From: an uncultured bacterium
GTDB lineage: Bacteria > Bacteroidota > Bacteroidia > Bacteroidales > JACABE01
NCBI GenBank assembly: GCA_903911455.1
Contig: CAIWDQ010000377.1
Span: 1-7,712, forward strand
Direction: 5' to 3'
DNA length: 7,712 nt
The notes beneath the pieces were generated by a model. That model saw only the letters and a list, made by a program, of their open reading frames with translations, was not told the DNA's origin and ran no database searches. Positions within the stretch are counted from its first letter, which is position 1, and every line of letters begins with the position of its first letter. The position numbers were made by a program, and so were the translations under genes. Below are positions 1 through 6,176 of this stretch, in pieces.

Positions 1-16
1 ACAACTTTTCTTGCAT

Positions 17-70
17 TTATTAACATATATTTATAAATAATTATCAACAGTTTCATGTTAATTATCAACA
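17..70. repeat. Cluster of three DnaA-box-like 9-mers (TTATYAACA)
   Basis: Three related 9-mers lie in the same orientation: TTATTAACA at 17-25, TTATCAACA at 41-49 and TTATCAACA at 62-70. The last two share the longer word AATTATCAACA (39-49 and 60-70), and their starts are exactly 21 bp apart, about two helical turns. TTATCAACA differs at one position from the bacterial DnaA box TTATCCACA. The third copy is also half of a near-perfect 15-bp palindrome at 56-70. The cluster sits in gene-free DNA beyond the secA terminator. It could be weak DnaA boxes, an operator for a gene off the left edge, or chance in AT-rich DNA. The repeat is seen directly; the function is inference. Confidence 0.4.
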
Positions 71-139
71 ATTTATTTAGATGCTAAGGAGCGACTATTA
101 TAATTAGATTTTAAGAAATTACTTTTTTGCTTTTATTAA

Positions 140-168
140 ATAAAAAAGGCTGCTCAAATGGCAGCCTT
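140..168 (-). terminator. Rho-independent terminator of secA
   Basis: A perfect 8-bp inverted repeat (AAGGCTGC at 146-153 and GCAGCCTT at 161-168) encloses a 7-nt loop. Read on the minus strand, it starts 22 nt after the secA stop codon. The descending arm runs straight into a T tract, GCAGCCTTTTTTATTT. This is the classic intrinsic terminator arrangement and marks the end of the secA transcript. Confidence 0.85.
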
Positions 169-190
169 CTTAGATTATTTTATTATTATT

Positions 191-3100
191 TTATTCTTCC
201 CTACCGTGGCAATTTTTATATTTTTTACCACTTCCACATGGACAAGGATCGTTACGCCCTACTTTCTTTTCAACCTTTACAGGCTGAACTTTTTGTGGTT
301 CGGATGTTCGATTAGCCGAAACCTGATTCTCATCACGTCCAACCTTTAGTTTACTCATGTCATTATGCTGTATCTTAGCTTCTTTTACATTTGAAGAATC
401 TTCAATAGGAAGTTCTCCAAGGTTAAGGAATGAGCTGACATCCTTATTTATATCCTGAACCATTTTCTTAAATAATTCAAATGATTCAAATTTATAAATT
501 AATAAAGGATCTTTTTGTTCGTATGATGCATTTTGTACAGATTGCTTTAAATCATCCATTTCGCGCAACTGTTCTTTCCACATATCATCAATAATAGCAA
601 GTGTAATACCCTTTTCAATTGAGTGAGATATTTCTTTACCTTTAGTTTCGTAACATTTCTTGATAGGAGCTACAACATTCAACGTCTTTTTGCCATCAGT
701 TACCGGTATTGCAATGTTTTCATAACGATTGCTTCCACTTTCATAAATGTCTTTTATGATTGGATACGCCTGATCGGCCATCAACTGTGTTTTATATTTA
801 TATGATTTATAAACTTCTTCGTAAATCTTTTCAATTATCTCTTCTGTTTTTAACGAAAAGAATTCATTTGAATTAATTGGTGATTCTGTCCCAAAAGTTT
901 TTATCAATTCAAGATTTAATCCTTCAAAATCTCTTGTTTCGTTAAACTCATGAACAAATGCATCGGTAGCATCATACATCATATTGGCAATATCCACAGG
1001 TAATCTATCACCATACAAAGCATTTGTACGCTTTTTATAAATAACTTCCCTCTGCGAATTCATAACATCATCATATTCCAACAAACGCTTACGAGTACCA
1101 AAGTTGTTCTCTTCAACTTTTCTTTGAGCCTTTTCAATAGATTTGGTAATCATTGAATGTTGAATAACTTCACCTTCTTTCAAACCTAAACTGTCCATAA
1201 TACGCGCAATACGATCAGAACCGAATAAACGCATAAGATCATCTTCAAGCGATACAAAGAACTGAGAACTACCAGGATCTCCCTGACGACCAGCACGACC
1301 TCTTAACTGACGGTCAACACGTCTGGATTCGTGACGTTCGGTACCAATGATAGCTAAACCACCGGCATCTTTAACGCCAGGGCCTAATTTAATATCGGTA
1401 CCACGACCAGCCATATTGGTAGCAATGGTTACAGTTCCTGCAAAACCTGCTTCTGCAACAATGTCAGCTTCTTTCTTATGCAATTTAGCATTTAATACAT
1501 TATGCTTAATGTTTCGCATCTTCAACATACGGCTGAGCAATTCTGATATTTCAACTGAAGTTGTACCTACCAAAACAGGTCTTCCTTTGTTTATCAACGC
1601 TTGAATCTCATCAATAACAGCAGTATATTTTTCTTTTTTTGTTTTATAAATCAAATCTTCCCAGTCAGAGCGAACTACATTTCTGTTAGTTGGAATCACG
1701 ACAACATCTAATTTATAGATGTCCCATAGTTCACCTGCTTCAGTTTCAGCAGTCCCTGTCATACCAGCTAATTTACTATACATCCTAAAATAATTCTGTA
1801 GAGTAATAGTTGCATAAGTTTGTGTAGCAGCTTCAACAGTAACGTTTTCTTTAGCTTCAATAGCCTGATGTAAACCATCAGAATAGCGCCTGCCTTCCAT
1901 AACACGGCCAGTCTGCTCGTCAACTATCTTGATTTTATTTTCAACAATAATATATTCTACATCTTTTTCAAATAAAGTATATGCCTTTAATAATTGATTA
2001 ATGGTGTGAACTCTATCAGATTGTACAGCATACTCACGCAAAATATTTGTTTTCTTCTCCAACTTTTCAGCAGGTGTAAGTTGTAACCTTTCCAGATCAG
2101 CTAATTCAGCACCAACATCTGGAAGTATATAATGGCGGGCATCTTCTTCGCTTGTTGCAATATAATCAATCCCTTTATCAGTTAAATCAATGGTATTATT
2201 CTTTTCATCAATCACAAAGAACAACTCATCATCAATAATAGGCATATTCTTATTCTGCTCAGCCATATAAGTATTCTCAGTCTTTAACAAAAGAGCCTTC
2301 ATGCCTGGTTCAGAAAGGAACTTAATCAAAGCTTTATTTTTAGGAAGACCTCTGTGAGCTCTCAGTAAAAACATTCCACCTTTCTTTTCATCTTCGTTTG
2401 AAGGATTATCTGAAAGTAACTTCTTAGCATCAGCCAATAATTGTGTTACAAGAATACGCTGAGCATTATATATTTTATTAATTCCTGGTTTCAAAGCATC
2501 AAACTCCTGATGATCACCTTTAGGAGTTGGCCCAGAAATAATTAAAGGAGTACGGGCATCATCAATTAATACAGAGTCAACCTCATCAACAATAGCATAA
2601 TTATGCTTACGCTGAACGATTTCTTCAGGATCACGGGCCATATTATCACGAAGATAATCAAAGCCAAATTCATTATTAGTACCGTAAGTAATGTCAGCTA
2701 AATAAGCTTTACGTCTGCTTTCTGAGTTTGGTTCGTGCTTATCAATACAATCAACTTTTAAACCATGGAATTCAAATAACATTCCCATCCATTCAGAGTC
2801 ACGTCGTGCTAAGTAATCATTAACTGTAACTAAATGCACGCCTTTGCCGGGTAATGCATTTAAATAAACAGGTAAAGTAGCAACTAAAGTCTTACCTTCA
2901 CCAGTAGCCATTTCAGATATTTTTCCCTGATGAAGAACAACACCACCAATAAGCTGAACATCATAATGGATCATATCCCAGGTAATCATAGTGCCACCTG
3001 CCATCCATTTATTATCATAATAAGCTTTATCATCAACAATATTTATACTGTCGCGGGTAGCTGCCAAATCACGATCCCATTGTTGTGCTGTTACTTCAAC

Positions 3101-3481
3101 TTTTTCATTTTCGGTAAATCTTTTTGCAGTTTCTTTCACTACAGCAAAAGCTTCAGGTAGGATTTCCAGAAGAATTTCCTGAGTCTTATCATAACATGTT
3201 TTCTCTAATTTATCAATGTTTTGATAAAGAGTTTCCACATCTTCAATTTCCAGATCTTCTTCAGTATCTATTCTATTTCTAAATTCAATTATCTGAGCTT
3301 CTTCATCAGCAATATATTCGGCTATCCTTGCTTTAAACTCAGCAGTTTTATCTCTCAACTGATCAGTTGAAAGAAGTTTAATTTCTTCATAAACTGCTTT
3401 AGTAGCTTCTACCAAAGGAGTTATTTCTTTTATATCACGTTGTGATTTATTCCCAAAAAATTTATTTAATATACTTAACAT
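191..3481 (-). CDS. secA: Protein translocase subunit SecA
   Basis: SecA is the cytoplasmic ATPase motor that pushes unfolded preproteins through SecYEG. The 1,096-residue chain has Walker A MATGEGKT at 191-198, the DEVD box at 299-302, and LAGMTGTAETE near 571. Helicase motifs follow: NMAGRGTDIKLG at 689-700 and RQLRGRAGRQGDPGSSQFF at 724-742. The C-terminal SEC-C zinc motif has Cys1080, Cys1082, Cys1091 and His1092, and the expected GRNDPCPCGSGKKYKNCHG context. It is about 195 residues longer than the E. coli protein (901). Visible extra blocks are an acidic helical stretch at about 55-100, a segment at about 130-165 before the first ATPase motif, and one at about 320-410 at the entry to the preprotein-binding domain. 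Such insertions are usual in Bacteroidota SecA. The start MLSILNKFFGNKSQRDIK fits the family's N-terminus. It is probably transcribed alone, from its own promoter to its own terminator. Confidence 0.98.
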   Translation of the reverse strand: MLSILNKFFGNKSQRDIKEITPLVEATKAVYEEIKLLSTDQLRDKTAEFKARIAEYIADEEAQIIEFRNRIDTEEDLEIEDVETLYQNIDKLEKTCYDKTQEILLEILPEAFAVVKETAKRFTENEKVEVTAQQWDRDLAATRDSINIVDDKAYYDNKWMAGGTMITWDMIHYDVQLIGGVVLHQGKISEMATGEGKTLVATLPVYLNALPGKGVHLVTVNDYLARRDSEWMGMLFEFHGLKVDCIDKHEPNSESRRKAYLADITYGTNNEFGFDYLRDNMARDPEEIVQRKHNYAIVDEVDSVLIDDARTPLIISGPTPKGDHQEFDALKPGINKIYNAQRILVTQLLADAKKLLSDNPSNEDEKKGGMFLLRAHRGLPKNKALIKFLSEPGMKALLLKTENTYMAEQNKNMPIIDDELFFVIDEKNNTIDLTDKGIDYIATSEEDARHYILPDVGAELADLERLQLTPAEKLEKKTNILREYAVQSDRVHTINQLLKAYTLFEKDVEYIIVENKIKIVDEQTGRVMEGRRYSDGLHQAIEAKENVTVEAATQTYATITLQNYFRMYSKLAGMTGTAETEAGELWDIYKLDVVVIPTNRNVVRSDWEDLIYKTKKEKYTAVIDEIQALINKGRPVLVGTTSVEISELLSRMLKMRNIKHNVLNAKLHKKEADIVAEAGFAGTVTIATNMAGRGTDIKLGPGVKDAGGLAIIGTERHESRRVDRQLRGRAGRQGDPGSSQFFVSLEDDLMRLFGSDRIARIMDSLGLKEGEVIQHSMITKSIEKAQRKVEENNFGTRKRLLEYDDVMNSQREVIYKKRTNALYGDRLPVDIANMMYDATDAFVHEFNETRDFEGLNLELIKTFGTESPINSNEFFSLKTEEIIEKIYEEVYKSYKYKTQLMADQAYPIIKDIYESGSNRYENIAIPVTDGKKTLNVVAPIKKCYETKGKEISHSIEKGITLAIIDDMWKEQLREMDDLKQSVQNASYEQKDPLLIYKFESFELFKKMVQDINKDVSSFLNLGELPIEDSSNVKEAKIQHNDMSKLKVGRDENQVSANRTSEPQKVQPVKVEKKVGRNDPCPCGSGKKYKNCHGREE

Positions 3482-3525
3482 ATTAGTAAAATATCTTGAT
3501 TAAAATTGATTGTCTAAATTTTGAG

Positions 3526-3558
3526 CAAAATTACTTAATTAATTATTATAAGCAGCAA
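3526..3558 (-). promoter_or_regulatory. Predicted secA promoter, Bacteroidota type
   Basis: On the minus strand a -7 element TAATTTTG (3526-3533) matches TAnnTTTG in full. A TTG lies 22 nt upstream (3556-3558). The box ends 44 nt before the secA ATG. Its position between the upstream gene's terminator and secA supports separate transcription. The spacer is at the long end of what this promoter class uses, so the -33 assignment is less certain than the -7 box. Confidence 0.5.
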
Positions 3559-3609
3559 TAATTAATTGTTTTTCTAAATAAAAAGTATGTAATTCTGATT
3601 TAAGAGACT

Positions 3610-3644
3610 AAAAAGCCGATGCTTTATAGAGAACATCGGCTTTT
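3610..3644 (-). terminator. Hairpin terminator after the DUF2795 gene
   Basis: An 11-bp perfect inverted repeat (AAAAGCCGATG at 3611-3621, CATCGGCTTTT at 3634-3644) encloses a 12-nt loop. On the minus strand it begins 4 nt after the DUF2795 stop and ends in TTTTT (3614-3610). The plus strand also has a T-rich tail (TTTTCTTTTT at 3641-3650), so the hairpin could work in both directions, though no plus-strand gene is visible nearby. Confidence 0.85.
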
Positions 3645-3648
3645 CTTT

Positions 3649-3870
3649 TTAATACTCGTCTTCATGAAAGAAGAAATCATCCTTTGTAGGATAATCAGGC
3701 CATATATCTTCGATGCTCTCGTATATTTCCCCCTCGTCCTCGATCTCTCTTAGGTTTTCAACTACTTCAGGAGGTGCGCCGGATCTAAGAGCGTAGTCGA
3801 TTAACTCATCCTTAGTAGCTGGCCAAGGAGCGTCCTCAAGTTTTGATGCTAATTCTAATGTCCAATACAT
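3649..3870 (-). CDS. DUF2795 domain-containing small acidic protein
   Basis: This 73-residue, strongly acidic protein has no signal peptide or membrane segment. The N-terminal half, with WPATKDELIDYALRSGAP at about 17-34, looks like the short helical DUF2795 fold. The C-terminal half is rich in Asp and Glu and ends in an aromatic/acidic tail (DDFFFHEDEY). I recognise it as a small conserved Bacteroidota protein of unknown function. The opening MYWTLELASKLEDAPWPATK and the tail are both typical, so the length looks complete. A consensus promoter precedes it and a strong terminator follows within 5 nt, so it is a single-gene unit and its position before secA need not imply a shared role. The acidic surface suggests protein or nucleic-acid contacts, but that is a guess. 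Confidence 0.9.
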   Translation of the reverse strand: MYWTLELASKLEDAPWPATKDELIDYALRSGAPPEVVENLREIEDEGEIYESIEDIWPDYPTKDDFFFHEDEY

Positions 3871-3901
3871 GTTACGAAGAAATTTGGTTTCTAATTTTTT
3901 G

Positions 3902-3931
3902 CAAAAGTACTCTTATTTTTAAAAAAATCAA
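3902..3931 (-). promoter_or_regulatory. Promoter of the DUF2795 gene, Bacteroidota type
   Basis: A minus-strand TACTTTTG (3902-3909) matches the -7 consensus TAnnTTTG exactly. TTG (3929-3931) lies 19 nt upstream, the favoured spacing. The -7 box ends 31 nt before the ATG, giving a leader of roughly 25 nt. No Shine-Dalgarno sequence is present before the start (context TTCTTCGTAACATG). Confidence 0.65.
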
Positions 3932-3933
3932 GT

Positions 3934-3967
3934 CTTTTTATATAAAACATATTATTTTATAAAAAAG
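3934..3967 (-). terminator. Weak AT-only hairpin downstream of the adenosyltransferase gene
   Basis: CTTTTTATATAAAA (3934-3947) can pair with TTTTATAAAAAAG (3955-3967) with one bulged base around a 7-nt loop. It starts 28 nt past the pduO-type stop codon, where a transcript end would be expected. The stem is almost all A-T and has no clean T tract after it on the minus strand, so it is at best a weak terminator. It also abuts the -33 element of the DUF2795 promoter. Confidence 0.25.
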
Positions 3968-3995
3968 TATTAACGTAAGAAAATATATTTTGTTT

Positions 3996-4550
3996 CTAAA
4001 TTCTTGCTTTCCATACTTGATCAGGTACATTACTATCCTTACAAAGTTTACGTGCAAGTACAAACAAATAATCTGACAAACGGTTAAAATATTTTATTAT
4101 TAATTCATCAACAGGATTATTTACTGATAATTTTATTATTAATCTTTCGGTTCTTCTGCATATACATCTGGCTATATGACAATGTGAAACTATTGGATGA
4201 CCTCCCGGCAAAATAAAAGAATGTAGTTCGGGAAGCTCTGCATTCATCTCATCAATTTCATTTTCTAATAATAAAACATCTTCTTCTTTAATTTTAGGCA
4301 AGGTTTTTACTTCTTTATCACAAGCCAATAATGATTCGGCAGTAAAAAGCCTGTCTTGAATCTCTAATAACACATCTTGATAATGTTTGCTTGTAAGCTG
4401 ATCTCTAATCAAACCAATATAAGAATTTAATTCATCTACTGTGCCGTAAGCTTCAATACGATCATGGAATTTAGGTACACGTGTGCCGCCTATCAAAGAA
4501 GTTTCTCCTTTGTCGCCGGTTTTGGTGTATATTTTCCAGTTCTCGTTCAT
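3996..4550 (-). CDS. pduO: PduO-type corrinoid adenosyltransferase
   Basis: The enzyme transfers the 5'-deoxyadenosyl group of ATP to the cobalt of reduced cob(I)alamin, making coenzyme B12 in the cytoplasm. The 184-residue length is normal for the PduO/Cob_adeno_trans family. Its signatures are in order: the N-terminal ATP-binding TKTGDKGETSLIGGTRVPK at 9-27, YGTVDELNSYIGL at 35-47, LPGG at 114-117, the ARCICRRTER helix at 127-136 with its arginines, and YFNRLSDYLFVLAR at 154-167. The start places the ATP-binding motif at its usual distance from Met1. It lies 33 bp behind the ABC ATPase gene and probably shares its transcript. The gap is too short for a cobalamin riboswitch. Whether it serves B12 salvage or a B12 enzyme such as methylmalonyl-CoA mutase cannot be told from this window. 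Confidence 0.95.
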   Translation of the reverse strand: MNENWKIYTKTGDKGETSLIGGTRVPKFHDRIEAYGTVDELNSYIGLIRDQLTSKHYQDVLLEIQDRLFTAESLLACDKEVKTLPKIKEEDVLLLENEIDEMNAELPELHSFILPGGHPIVSHCHIARCICRRTERLIIKLSVNNPVDELIIKYFNRLSDYLFVLARKLCKDSNVPDQVWKARI

Positions 4551-4583
4551 TTGTTTTTTATTTATTAGACGAAAACAAAACTT

Positions 4584-5315
4584 TTAAGCATTTTGTTCAA
4601 CTAAATAATCCGACATCTTACGGATGTTAGGATTTATTTCGTCAGAAGCTACTTCACCATCTATTAATCTTATAATACGATGTGCATGACGTGCAATATC
4701 TTCTTCGTGTGTAACCACTATTATTGTATTTCCTTTTTGATGTATCTCTTCAAACAATCCCATTATTTCTATCGAAGTTTTTGAATCTAGATTACCTGTT
4801 GGTTCGTCTGCTAATATAATTGAAGGATTATTTACCAAAGCTCTTGCAACTGCAACACGCTGACGTTGACCTCCTGATAATTCGTTTGGCTTGTGAGTAA
4901 CTCTATCGGATAGATTAACATCTGCCAGACATTTCTGTGCTCTTTCCATGCGAGTACCTTTATTTATTCCGGCATATATTAATGGTAACATCACGTTTTC
5001 TAAAGCTGATGAACGTGGCAATAGGTTGAATGTCTGGAAAACAAAACCTATTTCTTTATTTCTTATTTCGGCAAGTTCATTATCACCAAGTTTACTTACA
5101 TCATTTTTATTTAGAATATATTGTCCTGATGTCGGAGTATCCAGACAGCCAAGTATATTCATCAATGTAGATTTACCCGAACCCGATGGCCCCATTAAAG
5201 CTACATATTCATTTTTGTAAATGGTTAGTGTAATTGTTCGTAAAGCTTTTACTATTTCTGCACCTACTTTGTAGTGTTTAGCTATATTGCTCAGAACGAT
5301 AACTTCTTCTTTCAT
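4584..5315 (-). CDS. ABC transporter ATP-binding protein, MacB/LolD type
   Basis: This 243-residue cytoplasmic ATPase has all catalytic motifs: Walker A GPSGSGKS at 42-49, Q-loop Gln94 in VFQTFNLLP, signature LSGGQ at 146-150, Walker B plus D-loop ILADEPTGNLDS at 167-178 with catalytic Glu171, and switch His203 in VVTHE. MGPSGSGKSTLMNILGCLD, FQTFNLLPR and ADEPTGNLDS are hallmarks of the MacB/LolD/FtsE branch, which powers mechanotransmission rather than classical transport. The long insert at 61-85 (about YILNKNDVSKLGDNELAEIR) fits MacB better than FtsE. No membrane partner is encoded here, so the permease must lie elsewhere, and the substrate (lipoprotein, peptide, drug) cannot be assigned. 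It leads a probable two-gene operon with the adenosyltransferase gene. The pairing has no obvious metabolic logic, and I see no cobalamin-importer (BtuD) signature. Confidence 0.95.
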   Translation of the reverse strand: MKEEVIVLSNIAKHYKVGAEIVKALRTITLTIYKNEYVALMGPSGSGKSTLMNILGCLDTPTSGQYILNKNDVSKLGDNELAEIRNKEIGFVFQTFNLLPRSSALENVMLPLIYAGINKGTRMERAQKCLADVNLSDRVTHKPNELSGGQRQRVAVARALVNNPSIILADEPTGNLDSKTSIEIMGLFEEIHQKGNTIIVVTHEEDIARHAHRIIRLIDGEVASDEINPNIRKMSDYLVEQNA

Positions 5316-5332
5316 TTGTTTTAATTTTTTTA

Positions 5333-5365
5333 CAAACTTACGTTAAATTCTTTTTAGTTTTACAA
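5333..5365 (-). promoter_or_regulatory. Promoter of the ABC ATPase/adenosyltransferase unit
   Basis: A minus-strand TAAGTTTG (5333-5340) matches the Bacteroidota -7 consensus, with TTG (5363-5365) 22 nt upstream. Only 17 nt separate the box from the ATG, so the 5' leader would be only about 10-13 nt. The element fills the 68-bp gap after the methyltransferase gene, which has no visible terminator, so some readthrough from upstream is possible. Confidence 0.5.
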
Positions 5366-5383
5366 TCTCTAACGACATTAATT

Positions 5384-6157
5384 TTAAAATCGTATTAAAA
5401 AGTTTTCTTTACTTAATTCTTTTCTAAAAAAAACAATTCCCAAAAAGAATAAATCTATACTTAAAGTTACTTTTTTATTTGCAATGATGTGTTCCCAAGC
5501 CTCTTCCATTTCATCCGACCAATGTATATCATCAAAAATAAATACAGTATTATTATTATGATAAGATAAACATTGTTCAAAATAATTTAGCGTTGGTTGT
5601 TTGCGATGATTGCCATCAAAAAAAACAACATCTACAGTTTTATTTTCTTCAAGAATATTCTTTAATGCAATCTCAATAGTATCTGTTACAACATTAATAT
5701 TCTTATAATTATTTTTAATGAAATTTTCTTTAGCAATAGTTGCAATAGTTGCACTGCCTTCTATCGTTTTTATTCTTGCCGAAGAACAAGCCAAAGCCAT
5801 ATAAGTAGTACTAACACCCAGCGAAGTACCCAATTCTAAAATAGTATTTGGATTCATTTCTTTTATCAAACGGAACATTAGTTGTGCATATTTAGCTGAC
5901 TTTGCTGAATGCATAGCTATAGCAGATATTTTTCTGTTGCCCGAAATACCTGTACCAAAATCTTCACAATAAATTTCTGTATTATTATTTAATAAATTTG
6001 AACGGTATGTTTCAGCAATTGTATATTCATTATACTTTTTTTTATCATTTATTACTTGCGTAACTAAATGATAAAGAAAAGGTGGATGCACTCCATGCTT
6101 TGATTTAGCCTTTAGATAATAAATAAAATACTTTAACAGAAACTTTAGTTTATTCAT
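5384..6157 (-). CDS. Class I SAM-dependent methyltransferase
   Basis: This 257-residue, probably cytosolic protein has a Rossmann-type SAM-binding core. Motif I is ILELGTSLGVSTTYMA (106-121). The next acidic strand is KTIEGS (130-135, Glu133 expected to hold the SAM ribose). DVVFFDGNHRK (176-186) follows, then the strand VFIFDDIHWSDEMEEAW (205-221). The DGNH...DDIHW pattern resembles the Methyltransf_24/O-methyltransferase-like group, where these acidic and His residues may bind a metal. The N-terminal 30 residues (LKYFIYYLKAKSKHGVHPPF) are basic and aromatic. A similar KHGIHSPF-like opening is common in Bacteroidota members and may touch the membrane or substrate. The substrate is unknown. 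It follows the lipoprotein gene by 19 bp and probably ends that operon, though the GC-rich hairpin just upstream may reduce its expression. Confidence 0.88.
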   Translation of the reverse strand: MNKLKFLLKYFIYYLKAKSKHGVHPPFLYHLVTQVINDKKKYNEYTIAETYRSNLLNNNTEIYCEDFGTGISGNRKISAIAMHSAKSAKYAQLMFRLIKEMNPNTILELGTSLGVSTTYMALACSSARIKTIEGSATIATIAKENFIKNNYKNINVVTDTIEIALKNILEENKTVDVVFFDGNHRKQPTLNYFEQCLSYHNNNTVFIFDDIHWSDEMEEAWEHIIANKKVTLSIDLFFLGIVFFRKELSKENFLIRF

Positions 6158-6176
6158 GCTGCTAAATTAAGGTTTT

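Noticed and set aside
1..126. Confirmed replication origin at the left end
   Set aside because: The 9-mers are imperfect DnaA boxes and neither dnaA nor a skew switch can be seen in the window, so only the repeat is reported.
127..349. Two overlapping plus-strand frames across the secA terminator and 3' end
   Set aside because: They cover the hairpin and the antisense of the SecA zinc motif; their low-complexity aromatic peptides show no family features.
623..3160. Plus-strand open frames within secA (623-805, 1347-1604, 2930-3160)
   Set aside because: They lie antisense to a conserved, intact secA, have no promoter or start context, and their peptides look like complementary-strand translation.
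3482..3609. SecM-like arrest peptide or leader gene upstream of secA
   Set aside because: The gap contains only the promoter and A/T-rich leader; I found no short frame with a start and an arrest-like motif.
4551..4583. Cobalamin riboswitch controlling the adenosyltransferase
   Set aside because: The 33-nt gap to the upstream gene is too short for the riboswitch, and no B12-box-like sequence is visible there or in the ABC leader.
4948..5220. Plus-strand frame opposite the ABC ATPase
   Set aside because: It is antisense to the Walker A to signature region of a well-conserved gene and has no independent support.
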